From the NCBI GenBank assembly GCA_019096065.1, contig JAGUCH010000003.1:372001-436000 (forward strand): DNA of 64,000 nt. The letters are read 5' to 3'. This document shows positions 46,802-59,100 of this stretch, piece by piece. A program made the translations under genes and the position numbers. Within the stretch, counting starts at the first letter, position 1. The number at the start of each line of letters is the position of its first letter. Source of the DNA: Paracyclopina nana (lineage: Eukaryota > Arthropoda > Copepoda > Cyclopoida > Cyclopettidae). The notes beneath the pieces are model-generated. The model saw nothing but the letters and a program-made list of their open reading frames with translations, was not told the origin of the DNA and ran no database searches.

Positions 46802-49800
46802 TCACATCTCAGCTTTGGGTTCCTCGTTGGCATTGTCAGTTTGCTCATTTTGCTCCACATCCGAGGGCTGGTGACTCTCTTCGATTTCTTGGGCAATCAC
46901 GGATACTCGATCCACAACGTAGGGAACTTCATCCGCGATGTCTACCCTCAGCTTAGGTTTCGCCAGCACAACGACGTCCTTCAAAGGCATTAATGAATGG
47001 ATGCGCTCCAAATCCAGCGCAAATTTAGCGTCTGATGTCACCAACGACAGCGTAGGAGGTGGAAAAATTCGCTTCAGGCAAATATCGACGTAAGGCAAAA
47101 AGTGCTGGCAAAAGACAGCCACGAGGGTTTGAAAGGTGACCTTCTCGGTTTCGATGCTGGTTTGGCCCAGTCTGGCTTCCCTTTCAGCCAGGACTTGCGC
47201 ACCACTCATCAGGATTGCTTCCACTCTTCTGATCACAATTGGTGCAATTGCCAACGGGGCGCAAAGCCTCACTTCGTTCAAGCTGAAATTCAAGTATGTT
47301 CCATATTCTAAATAATGAGTAAGCTAATTAAGGAATACCTGTTCAAAATGGCGTTGCACAGCTCAGCCAGAGGCTGAAAGTCCAAAAGGCTGGCAGGTGG
47401 CTGGTACGGATCTTGGTCAGCCTCCTTCTTGTCCAGATTCGGCTTGGCCAACATTGCTTTCAAGGCCATTTGGTCGATGCCCAGCTTGAACTTGTCCTCA
47501 GCCCCAACCAGATGATCCAGAGCCATGTCCAAGATGAACTTGGACAAGATGGGCACGAGGCTGGGTCTGAAGTCAGCTCCGACTCGGCTAAAGCTCTGGC
47601 CAAAGTACATGGCCTGGGACAAAATGGAGTCGAGCGGCTGCTTCTTGGCACCCAACTGCAGATCCTGCTCAAGCACCGACAAGAATCTGGATATCTTCGA
47701 CTGCAGCCAAGTGCTGAACATGAAACGGTGCGAGGAGGCTGAAGAAGTGCTGTTGGAGTGTCCAGCATAGACCAGAGGATCGTCGTCGGAGAACAGGGCT
47801 CGATATTGGGTGACAATGTCGAACAAGTGGACCCGGGTCAATTCCATCGTTTTGCTCAAGTGCTCATAAGGATCATCCCTGAAGGAGAGAGAAAAAAGGT
47901 AGTAATCTTGATTCCGACTAAGATTATAATCAGAGCTTTAATGCCTTTCAAGAATATGCTAGGTTATATTGCCTTTCAGGATTTCCAGGAAAAAATTGCT
48001 GCCATCGTTACCTTGGAACCGATTTCAAGACGGAGCACAGCCACGAATCTCGAGCCTGCAGAAACCTCAGTCTGAGCTCCGTTTCACCAAACGCATCCAT
48101 TCGTCGCAAGTAGCCGACGACTTTGAGGCAAGCTGGCAGTTGGATCGGAGCCCTCAGTTGGAACAGCAGCTGGTTCAACATGACTTTCGAGCTGTTTCGC
48201 ACCGCTCGCACCACTTCCACCACGATGGGGATGGAGCCCAGCTTCTTCTCGATCCTCGTCGCATATTGCCTCAGCTCAAGGGCCTCGTCGTAGCAGCCGT
48301 TTCGCACGCAAGTCTCCATCAGCTGGGGAAGCTCCAGCACCTCCAAAAGACGCGTGTGCCTTGACAGCACCAGCGAGGTGCTTTTCCTGCGAGCCGACAG
48401 CGTTTTCGCCACAGACTCAAAGTTCAAGCAGGCCTCCCTCAATGGGGGCAGTTTTTCCTTCAGGTTTTCCGCATGCACCTGGCTGGCCTGCAGATAAGCG
48501 GCCGCATCTTTTCCGCAGTCTGGAAAAAAAATGGCAAATTAAATATTATCAGCTATAATCATCATAGGATTACTGATTGCTCATCCGGATTAAAATCAGT
48601 ATATAAAGAGCCATGAGCTTTCGGATTGCTCACTTCTAAAACCGAAGGCAGAGAAGAAAGATGAAAGCTGCTGCTCTACTAACCGTGCTGATTTTGGCCT
48701 TCAACTTGGCAGAGGCCAAGCCCAAGCCTAGCCCAAGGTAAACATTGCATTGCCCACGTTCCAAGATTGGAATGTATTAAATAACTGAATTTTCAGGCTT
48801 TTCATGAACCCTTCCAAGTTTTCAGTGGTGAGCGAAAAGGCCGCCAAAATCATCAGCATGACATCCGAGGAGAGAAGTAAGTCGTTCAGTACTTCACTGT
48901 CACTTCAAATACTAACATCTTTTTTCTTCAAGGTAAGGTCATTGACATTCTGTGCAAGGGACTCGCGAAGGTGCTCGACAATCGGACGAAATTCGGGGTC
49001 CAAACCAAACTAGCTGTCAAGCTTTGTTTGCTGAAGAAAGGAAGCAAAAATTCGCCCAAATTACCGCAACAAGTCAATTGAGAGAATGTCAACCATCAGT
49101 TCAAAAGTTACTACAATAAAGCATTTTTCACAACCAAAAACGAGTGTGTACGATTCATAGTTCCAAACTTAATGACTTGCATATCCAAGTCCAAATTTTG
49201 TTTAGCCATTCAGAATTTCATGACTAAAAAATTAAAGCTTTCTTACAGGCAGGATTTTTAGCTTGACCCGGTTTAGAAAAAGGACTATGATAAAGTAACA
49301 ATAAAATAAATCAGGGCAAAAGATGGATGAAACTCATCACAGACAATAGCTTCAAAAAATCAGTCGTCAAAAATAACCCATTAATTACAATTCCACACAA
49401 TCGTTAGTTTCTAGATTTGATATTCAATATAAAGACTTCTTAGAAGAGCTTTGGAGAAATTATCTTAATTACTGCCATGGGTATGCATATTTGGAATTCG
49501 AGAGAAGCCTGAAGCAAATATCAATTACAAGTAGATCAGATTTACAACATTAGAGCAATCTTGGTAATCGCGCGTGATAACCTGAGCTTGATTAACTTAA
49601 GAGCGAGCGTTAAAAATATTTTCTACTGGCCAAGAAATCTGTAAAATTAAGCTCAAGGGAAGGCCAGAATTGAGAATGATAGATGGTTATCAAATTGACG
49701 TGGCAAAGGACCTAACCCAAACTACTTACAACACCCAAAAATTATATATTTTCTGAAAGCTTATGTCCCAAGGATTCATTTGGAGATAAAATAAAAATTC

Positions 49801-52536
49801 TGGCCTATCGCTTCCATTAACATAATAATTTTAAAAACGTTTAGCTCAAAAACGGCTCATTTTTTCGGGATAGTTAGCTTCAATGACCCCCACTAAAATT
49901 CAAAAATAAAACTTAAGTTACTTCATAGTAAAATGGCTAGGATGAACAGAAACGGAGATATAGCTATGCTAAAAGTTGATTACTGCCACCTTGATTAATT
50001 TTGCATAATAAGTCTGACAGCAAATATCTCAATTTGAGTGACTTTGACAGACTTTTTTATGAAATAAAAACAATTTGATCTTCTTTTTTCAGAGGGGGTC
50101 ATTGCTATAAATAATCTCAAAAAATGATAAACTGTAGGTGCTAGACGTTTTTTATGTTATGGGAAGTCATAATAGGCCAAGATTTTTAAATTACTACCAA
50201 ATGAACCCTAAGAACATAAGCTTTCAGAAAATGTATATTTTTTGGGTGTTGTAAAGAGTTTGGGTTAGGACCTTCTTCAAGTCAATGTGTTATATTGTTG
50301 GTCACTCGGGCCATGAGATCATGGAGCTTATTGGCACAAGTACCAATGCTATAGCAGAATTTGATTATTTCCAGAGACTCATCAATGGAAAATTCCTCAA
50401 CCAAATATTGCAGGCATTCTAGAGTAACCACTAGATCTTCATAAAGATTCATATTACTCTTTTGAGCCATAATCACAGCACTCATTCTGTCACAGCTCAA
50501 GCAAGCATCACACTAATCCTATTTTGAGGGCACACTATAATCGTATTCATAAGAATATACAGGGCGGAGAAGCAAATTTGAGCTCTCTTATGAAGGCCAA
50601 CAAAAAGCCTTCATGGTTGGCCTTTTTTTGATGACCATTTTTGCGGTGCGCGCTGCCTTGAAAAAGGCCCTTTTCAAATTATTGAGAAGCAATATGAAGT
50701 CATGTCAGCCTCCACTCTTGTTTGACCTCTATTTTTAAAAATAAATCATCAGCAATTGTCAAAGTAAGTTGGGACCTTCCATGGACCAATTTATACAGGC
50801 CACAAAGGCCAACATTCCCAGATATAGATTGACTCTGAAATGACACATCTCTGATGTGCGTCCGCACTCTGTAAACCAGTCTATTCAGATTTATCTCTAA
50901 TTTAGGGTACAAACTACGAACGAGTAGCGCATCGAGCTTGGGAGAAATATAAATCTAATGATTTATCAATTGAATTATTTCTTTAATTATTATCTTTTCT
51001 CACTAGCATAACAGTTCGGGTCACTTAGAGCCCTAGATTTTGATCCAAATCTAGTTCTCTAGGTTTTTAAAAGAGGCTGATACAATGAGCGTTTCACGAA
51101 TAAAAATTTCATGGCATTTGCTCGAAAATTTGCCTAGAAACAAACCTTAGAAAAAAATCTACTAATAGCTGAATGTTTACCCTACACATAACGTAACCTA
51201 TACTGGGTGACCTTTTTTTGTTAGAAAGACAAGTCACTTTAATTTGAACACACCAAGTCACTCAAGTTTAAACAACGTCTATGCTTTATATAGTTTTGAC
51301 ACCTTTTTGGCATAGATGGATTTTGTTATAAAGTCAAGATATTTTAATTTAGACACCTTTTGGCATAGCACTTTTAGCATAGACAAATTTTATTGACTGG
51401 TACTACACTTTATGTTAGACACCTTTTGACACAGTACTCTTTGAGTAGACACAAATTGGTGACTGGTAAGTTTTAGGTTACACACCTTTTAGTACAGTAC
51501 TTTTAGTCTAGACACATCAAGACGTTTTAGGTTAGACACCTTTTGGTACAGTATTTTTTGCTTAGACACACCAAGACGTTTTAGGATAGACACATTTTGG
51601 CATACTACCATTAGCTTACATATGTGAAGGAATGTTTTGCCAAGCACATCTGCACAGCTAGGACAACAGAGAATTTGCCTGAATGTTTCATGGGCTTTAA
51701 TCAAGGTAGTCTTGCATTGCTCTGCTGCTGTGCAAATGAAGAGGGCTGAAATGATTTAACTATTTTTTCTCATTTACAGCCTTCACTTTCATGGAATGCT
51801 TTGCCTTTGCTAATAGTACTTTGCCAAAAGTTGTCTAACCTAAAACATCTTGGTGCGTCTAAGCTAAAAGTACTTTACCAAAAAGTGTCTAACCTAAATC
51901 GTCTTGTTGTGTCGAAGCTTAAAGTACTGTACCAACAGGTGTCTAACCTACAATGTTCATGTCACAAAAATGGTGTCTACTTAAAAAGTGCAATGCCAAA
52001 AGGTGTCTAACTTAAAGTATACCAGTTATTAAGATGTGTCTAACCTAAAAGTACTATGCTAGGATGTCTAAATTAAATATCACGACTTTATAACAAAATC
52101 CAACTATGCTAAAAGGTGTCTATGCTAAAACATGACAGTTATGAAAAATGCGTCTAACCTAAAATGACTATGTCAAACGGTGTCTGACTTATTCCGACTG
52201 TACAAAATGTGTCAAGCTTAAAGATGGCACCCCCTATACTCAAATAATCACTGTCTACATTAAGTCACACCTGAAATAATTATCAAAATTGTAAGGCTCA
52301 ACGTACCAGCAGTTGCTATGAAGGTGCGGTAGTGATCGAAAGCCAATGATCGAGTTCCAGCCTCCACGGAGGACTTTTCATTTTTAATCTTTTCGCTCTA
52401 AAACGTCAGAAGCAAATAGAGCCAAAATTCACACAATAAGATTTATTAGGCATACCTCTACTCGCACAGCTTGGATTCCTATGGACCCCAAATGAGACCA
52501 ATAAGTGCGATCTTCAATGCTGTCATAATTAGACAT
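46802..52536 (-). CDS. COG8: Conserved oligomeric Golgi complex subunit 8
   Basis: Exons 52456-52536, 52307-52397, 48012-48519, 47339-47878 and 46802-47282 join in phase to 566 residues (human 612). COG8 is in lobe B of the COG tether, which directs retrograde vesicles within the Golgi. Diagnostic blocks: TYWSHLGSIGIQAV and LAFDHYRTFIATADCGKD at the N-terminus; LVLSRHTRLLEVLELPQLME followed by TCVRNGCYDEALEL; SVPRDDPYEHLSKTMELTRV with HLFDIVTQYRALFSDDD; and SRVGADFRPSLVPIL. The C-terminus is acidic and lacks domains. Intron 2 (48520-52306, 3,787 bp) is about seventy times the usual length here. It holds a nested plus-strand gene and at least two transposable elements. The gene is head-to-head with DEPDC5, with 648 bp between start codons. 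Confidence 0.95.
48602..48607 (+). promoter_or_regulatory. TATA box of the nested secreted-peptide gene
   Basis: TATATAAAG lies about 30 bp before a TCACTTC initiator-like sequence at 48630. The ATG then follows about 30 nt later at 48661. The spacing fits a compact TATA promoter on the plus strand, inside the COG8 intron. Confidence 0.65.
48661..49081 (+). CDS. Small secreted cationic protein, nested in COG8 intron 2
   Basis: Not recognised. Exons 48661-48737, 48797-48876 and 48933-49081 (introns 59 and 56 bp) join in phase to 101 residues. A clear signal peptide (MKAAALLTVLILAFNLAEA) is followed by KPKPSPR and a mature part of about 80 residues. The mature part is rich in Lys and predicted helices, with two cysteines (ILCKGLAKVL and LAVKLCLLKKG) that could form one disulfide. 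The C-terminus is basic, then polar. A TATA box stands upstream and an AATAAA 34 nt after the stop (49115-49120), so the gene has every part of a transcription unit. It lies antisense within COG8. Size, charge and secretion allow roles such as an antimicrobial peptide or a secretory-gland protein, but no family motif supports one. Confidence 0.72.
49115..49120 (+). terminator. Polyadenylation signal of the nested peptide gene
   Basis: AATAAA 33 nt downstream of the stop codon on the plus strand. Confidence 0.65.
49708..50272. mobile_element. MITE-like foldback element in COG8 intron 2 (565 bp)
   Basis: The left end GGACCTAACCCAAACTACTT and about 110 bp beyond it are inverted at 50160-50272 (complement reads GGTCCTAACCCAAACTCTTT). 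Both arms contain TTTTCTGAAAGCTTATGT and GGxTTCATTTGG. No transposase frame. A related, more diverged segment lies at about 19260-19320. Confidence 0.75.
51205..52232. mobile_element. Foldback element of tandem subrepeats with perfect 8-bp target duplication
   Basis: The ends GGGTGACC and GGCACCC are flanked by identical CCTATACT at 51197-51204 and 52233-52240. The left half repeats AGACACCTTTTGGCATAG / TTTTAGGTTAGACACC words at about 60 bp, and the right half repeats their complements (GTGTCTAACCTAAAA), so the halves pair. A non-repeated centre around 51600-51800 is also partly inverted. It is in COG8 intron 2. Confidence 0.85.
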
Positions 52537-53184
52537 TTCCGAATTTTTCACCCCCGCTCACTTCGCGAGAAAATTATTAAAAGCCACGAAATCAAAACAA
52601 ACCGGAACTTTGATGATGATTTTTAGGCTCATCTGTGCTACAAGAGTGACGTCATTCCTGACTCTCACTATGTTGACAACAACATTGCGTTAAGCAGATT
52701 GGCTAAAAATTAAGCAAAGGTAAATGCTTATATTTTTAGCGGAAAAATGGCTTTGTAATCCAAGGACCTTTCCATGTGCTTGTACAAAAAATAAAACTGA
52801 AAAACGGTTTTTGATGGTACAAAAAATTGGTCTTTGGCAAGTAGCAAAAGAAGTAAACAAATAAGTAAACATCCAGTACGCAAAAAGTAAACAAAAACGT
52901 AAATAAACAATGAAAACGGTCTTGCAAAAACGGTCTTGCGTGGTACATTTTTTTGTACCTGAAAACCAAAAGTGAGCACATGGAAAGGACCCAAGAGATG
53001 ATTAATTCGAAGAAGTCGGCTTAAATTCGATCCGTTGTAATCATAATCAAAAGCTGAGACGACAAGCTGCACTGTACGCAAGCGTTCCAGCTTTTGCAGT
53101 TCCAGTTTGCAGTTTGCACAGCAGCATCCAAACATTTGGTGAGGGTGGATGCTATCTTCGCGTGATTGGATACTCTTGCCCAAG
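52537..53184. promoter_or_regulatory. Divergent COG8/DEPDC5 promoter region
   Basis: 648 bp between two start codons on opposite strands. It contains the inverted-repeat element at 52765-52990. No TATA box is apparent. The DEPDC5 ATG sits in a strong context (CAAGATGGCG). Confidence 0.5.
52765..52990. mobile_element. 226-bp MITE-like element between COG8 and DEPDC5
   Basis: GACCTTTCCATGTGCT and the complement of AGCACATGGAAAGGAC mark the ends, flanked by CCAAG on both sides (52760-52764 and 52991-52995). The inside has repeats of AACGGTCTTGC and TACAAAAAA. The 5-bp duplication is short enough to occur by chance. Confidence 0.6.
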
Positions 53185-56100
53185 ATGGCGTCGATACATT
53201 CCATCCCCGAGGAAACCGCCAACTTCCAGTCGAAAAGGATCAAAATATCCATTTTCCAGCCCAATCATTTCGGAGCCAATCAGCAATTTCAGGCAAGTTT
53301 CCCTCGTGATTTTGAGAGGACCTTACGAACCTTGCCTTTCACAGGAATTGCTCTTGCACAAAGATGACTTTCCTGGCCTTAATCCGGGCGACGTGATTGA
53401 AATCTATCACCCGGACAATGAAGGTGGCGAGGACGGTGAAATGCACGCGCCGAGGGTGCTGCTCATGGTGTCCAAGTCTCACATTTACCCCCTGAATGGG
53501 CTGCAAAAGCCCATCAACAGGGAGACGTTGAACATTGAGAAATCCCTGGCGGAAACGTTTCTCCTGCCCAACTACAAAGATGTCATCGTGACCAAGGTGA
53601 GCAAGCACGACGTGGGCTTGGACTCTGTCGAGTTGACATTCAAGGAGCAGTACATGGGGAGGAGTGAGATGTGGCGGCTGGCAAAGAGCCTCCGAGACAC
53701 CGTGGTGTATCAGCACAAGAAAGTGGAGCTGTGTCAAGGACAAGTATGCTTTCCTCCCTGGTGGTTGTTGCAATCAATTGTTTAATTTCGACTTTTCAGA
53801 TAAGGTGCAATGTCAATGAGATGTGGGCTCAGGGCATTCGAATCTCGTCTGGTTACATCACGCCCGACACGAAGGTTGTCTTCCGCTCGCCAACTGCCAT
53901 GGTCTACCTCTTCATTCAAATGAGCTCGGAAATGTGGAAGTTTGACGTGCATGGCGAGGTTTTCTACGAGAAAGCAGTGGACGGCTTCTTGGCGGAAATG
54001 TTTCACCGGTGGGAGAAGAAGGGGTCATCTCACGAGGTGACCATCGTTTTGTTCTCGCGATGCTTCTACCAAGCCGACAGCATTGACGACTTTCCTGAGC
54101 GGATGCGAGATTGCCTCCAGATGGGGTTCAACAACTGTTTTTACGAGGACTTCTACCGAGTCGTCGTTCAAGTAACTAGCAGCAGCGTTGTTGCCAATTA
54201 TGCAATGATATGGATTTTTGCTCATTTCAGAACGAGAGGTTTGATGACTGGTCGCCCACTTTGAGGGAGCTGAAACGAATCTTCACCAACTACAAAGACT
54301 ACATCCTTGACTACCACAAAATGGACGAGGGCGAGACCATCCCCAAGCCCTTCATTTCCTCTGCGTCGCAGGGCAACTTCCTCGAAGTGTTGAATGTCAG
54401 CCTCAACACTTTTGAGCACCACTACTTGAATCGCAACTTGGACCGGACTGGCCAGCAGAGCATTGTCATCACTCCGGGCGTGGGCATCTTTGAAGTGGAC
54501 AGGGAGCTCACCATGATCACCAAGCAACGCATCATCGACTCGGGAGTCGGCTCAGACCTCATCTGCATTGGGGAGCAGCCATTGCATGCAGTGCCTTTGT
54601 TCAAGTTTTGCCACAAAGGCGCCACCAATGCTCCTCCGGATGACTACTCCATGCCTCATTGGATCAACTTGAGCTTCTACAGCAAAGGTTCGAAGCGAGC
54701 CTATGGAAATTTCAAGACCAGGATAAGGGTGCCGAGGCTACCCGAGCCAAGCAGAAGGGTCAAGGTCGAGCCGCTGGAGCAGTCGCTCCTGAAAAATGGT
54801 GTCGCCAATCCAGTAGGGGACATTTTGGACGTGGGAGAAGCGTATGATGAGTCCATCTTTGAAAAAGCCAAAAGCCTCCAGGAGAAGAATGTGAAGCGGA
54901 AAATGTCAGATCCTGAAATCATGCTGGCCTCCGGTATATCAAAGGCGAGCGAGGCCGCCAATAAAGGGGCCTCCTATTTGGACAAGTTCCAGTCTGAAAA
55001 CCTCACCCCGAAGAGTGAGGCCTTGTTCAGTAGCTCTTGGGACGATCGAAGCATGACAACAGAGAAGCTGTTCAGGGCTGCAAAAAATGGAGGATTAGGC
55101 GACGTGACTCTGGACCCGAACTTCATCGGCAGCATAGACACCACCTTCGACCATCAGGTAAGAGTCGCCCAATTTAAATCGCAAAAAAGAGAGAAATGTG
55201 CACAAATGCGGAAATTCTACAAAAAAGAGTGATATGAATAGAAAACAATTTAACGCCTTGGTGTTAGTTTTGGGCGGAAATATACAATGAGATATTGTAG
55301 TTTGCAATGCTGCAAATGTCAAAATCAAAATTTTTAGTCGGGGAAAAGTAAATTTTTGATTCAACCCAAATCTCACATTCTTTTTTTCTTCTTTTCTTTT
55401 TCACCTTTTGTTCGCCGGCTTTAGCAAAATGTGTCAATAAGCCATTGGAGGGGCAAACTTTTTCGGTAGATGGCGCTTTTTGGGCAAGTATATTTGGAAA
55501 AACTGTCGCGCGCGAAACTTGTCACGTGATCACTAGCGGCAATTGATTGGCTGATCAGCGGAGCCAGGTTAGAAAAAATTGGTTTCAAGATTGAAAAGCT
55601 TGGAAATTTGCGTGAGTTGTATATGGTTTTATGGCTTGAAAGCGAAATGGTGCCATTTTATACCTAGATCATGTCATATTAATAAAGTTTTTAGAATTAG
55701 TGTACCAAAAGTCAAAAAAATAGCCCATTAGTGGTCGCCTATGTAGTGTAGCCATGTCAAATGTACTGGGCAAAGTTGCAGGGCTAGATGGCGCTGCGAA
55801 TCTAGCGACTTTACTACGCCTTCGGCTTATTGTCAAAATGGGGCTCCATCATTTAGTCCGACACATTTACTCATGTTGTAAAATGTCCCGACACATTGGG
55901 TATAGATGTAAAATGACCCCGACATCATTTTAGCATTTTTTTGTCCGACACATTTGGAATAGCTGCAAAATTACCGGCATATTTTTGGCGACAGGAGCAT
56001 TTTTTGACCGACACGTTTGGTATAGTTGCAAAATGAGCGACACATTTTTGGTGATATATCCCTTTTCTGACAGACGCATTTGACATAGTTGCAGGACTTA

Positions 56101-59100
56101 TTTTTTTTAAAAAATTCTTGAATTCTTGGAACAAAAGGCAAAAAATAAAGGAATCATTATGTGTGTTTTCTGTTCGAAAGACGACAATTTTTTCTACTTT
56201 TCACAATAATAATGACATGTTCATGTTTTTTAAAAATGCCTTAAGGTTATGGAAATATTAGTCTTAAGGAAAAGGGAATCTCTTGCTCCGTGTGTTCTGC
56301 TTGGGACCAAGAAGCGTTTTTCAATGGCAGTTTTTGCTCTATTTTGTTTCATGATTTTTAAAATTGTTTCATGAAAAATTAGCCTTTTTGCGTTTCTTTG
56401 GTAAAAGATGAAAACCAAGGATTGATTTTCCTGATAATGTTTAAAACGCGGCCCATAAATTGCCAAAATTGGATTTGTTTAGTTTCAAGTTGGCTTATAG
56501 GGTGTTCACCTATGCCTCGTTTCCTTAAAGTCTTACGGCATCCTTAAATGAAATGCTTAAGTGTTTTCGTACTTCTGATTTATCAAAGCACTTTAAACTC
56601 ATACGAGCAAAAGAGGTGGGAAAAGCGGTCTACTTGAAGCTTTGAAAAGTGAATAAAAATGATCAGTACTGAAATAGGCGGCTCAAGTAAAACGCAATTC
56701 AACTGAAGGAGGAAAAAATTCCTTTATAGGTGAACACGGCAATAGAGTCCATCAGATATTTTGTATCATCTAGCGCCTACATAAGACAATTTTTCTCTTT
56801 TCCTTAAGGCATTTTTTGTGCCTTTTCCTTAGGAGTTTTGTGTGCACATGAACAGGACACAAGATTGGTGCAAAAGTATAAAGTACATGAACAGGACATA
56901 AGATTGGTGCAAAAGTAAAAGTCGGACATTTTACATCCGGGTCGTGTCGGACATTTTGCAACTAGACAAAATATGTCGGACAATTAACATTCTATTAGTC
57001 GGACATTCTACAACTGTGACAAATGTGTCGGTCATTTTGCAACTATACCAAATGCGTCGGTCAAAAATGCTCCTGCTGCCAAAAATGTGTCGGGTCATTT
57101 TGTATAATTTTGTAACTATACCAAATGTGTCGGGCAAATAATGCACCCGTCACTAAAATTGTGTCGGTCATTTTACAACTATACCAAATGTGTCGGACAA
57201 AATGATGGAACCCAAAAAAAGCAGTAGATGTCGGACATTGTACAACTGAATTTTTGGACAAAAAAGTTCCCTCGTCAAACTGCCATGAATTTTCTTATGT
57301 TGCAGGCCATCAAGAAGTACCTGCTCAGGCCTGGACGAGCTCTGATTAACCCGTTTGATCCGAGCCATACAACTGTGAGGATGAGCTCCAATCGTAGGCG
57401 TTGGACTCACATTTTCCCGAAAGGTCCCACTGGCCAGCACGCACATGCTCACCACACCTTTGACAAATTGGACGTTTCCTCCGTCTTGGCTCAAATCTCG
57501 CGAATTGGCGATGGCAACGGCCGAGGCGATATCCAGCAACCATCCAACGAAGATCTGATCTGGTCTGCTGCTCAACAAACAGGTGTGGACTGGAAGTCGT
57601 TGACAATTCCGGCTTCCCTGCCAATAACGACTGACTACTTTCCCGAGCCTCAGACCCTTGAAAATGACTACGTGTTCAACGAGTACGAGTTGAACCCCGA
57701 GGAAATCATCAGTGACTCGGCCTCAGACAGATCTCCTCTTTTTGCCAGGAGCAGCTTTCCGAGCAATGAGGAAATATTCACTGAATTGGTATCACAAAGG
57801 TGAGAATTTTACATCTCAAAAAGTCATGCATAATTTTGATATTCGAATTAGGCTGGCCCAAGGTTTCCAATTGATTCTACTGACTCCGACGCAGCTGGAG
57901 GCCATTTCTGCACCGTCAGCACCTGCCTCCGCACCTGCACCTTCAGTGCCGACGCCTTCGAGGAGTTTTGCCTCAAAGCTCAAGCTGCGGAGGAGCTCAG
58001 TGAACTCGACTCCTGGCAAGTCTGTGGTCTTCTCCCAACCTGCTCAGGCTCCTGCAGCCGAATATTGGCTGTCAATCGGTCGCATTTTCCACAAGGTGTC
58101 CCTGTCGGCCGACAAGAAGACCATCAAGGTTCACCGATACAGGCCGAGGCATCCATACGAGGCACTGAACATACACTACCGATATCGCTTTGGAGCGCCT
58201 GACAACAACAACTACGAACTGTCTTGGTACAAATCATTTCTTTGCCTATTTTAGATATATATATAGTTAATTGTGCTTTTTTCATACAGGGTTGACTTCA
58301 GCACGCAAAAGCTGGAGAATTTCAACTGGAACCACATGGATTTCTACGTGTGCACTCGTGCCAGTGACAAGGAGTTCCTTCTGACTGAAAACCTCAAATA
58401 TTGGCGATTCCGTTTGATGGCAATTCCTCTTCACCCCTACGTGAAATTCACCAAGCAAATCATGGAATCTCTGGATGCCAGGCAAAATCGAGGCGTGTAC
58501 AGCGTCACCATTGACCAAGAGGCGAGGTCAGACTTGACCAGGGGCTTCATCAGGTTCCTCGAGATCTGCTTGAACCGCATCAAAAAGCCCGTGTCCAACA
58601 TCAGCAAAGTGAGGCAGGGCATGGCATCCGGGAGCTTCATGCAGCCCTCGAGGTCGGCGAGTGGCCTGAGGGAGCACAGGGCCAACACCATCGGAGTGGA
58701 CCGCTCGCAAATCGAGCTGAACCGGAGACGGCAACCAAGTGGCGGTGCTCAGGTCTTGAGCCCCTCAAACCTGTCAGCTCAACTCTCACCTGACATCAAA
58801 GGATCGACCCATATGATGGATCAGATGCAGGTGAATATTTGTCCTTTCTCTTTTCAAATGTGTACTCATCTCTTCGTGTCTCAGGTGGGAAGCCTAGAAA
58901 CCCAAGTCTCTGCCCCTGGAGGCCTTCAAATGTGCCCGGATGGTCAGGCTGATCCAGGTCAAGATCAGCTCAAATCGACCTCGACTCTCATTGAGATTTC
59001 CGATGAGATGAAGAAACGCCTCAATTTCGTCAATAAGGGACTGCCAGGCATGCCTCCAATGACGTTCCTCGCTTTTGAGGCCGTCTCGTGGGTGATGGCC

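Noticed and set aside
50282..50912. Two minus-strand frames in COG8 intron 2, one rather protein-like (ECLQYLVEEFSIDESLEI)
   Set aside because: Both reach their apparent start only through TTG, the first true ATG leaves a short frame, and they do not fit COG8 or a known transposase. Possibly a decayed gene fragment; not enough to call.
52728..53264. 178-codon hydrophobic minus-strand frame upstream of DEPDC5
   Set aside because: It runs through a MITE and the DEPDC5 5' region. Its Phe/Leu/Tyr content comes from AT-rich repeats.
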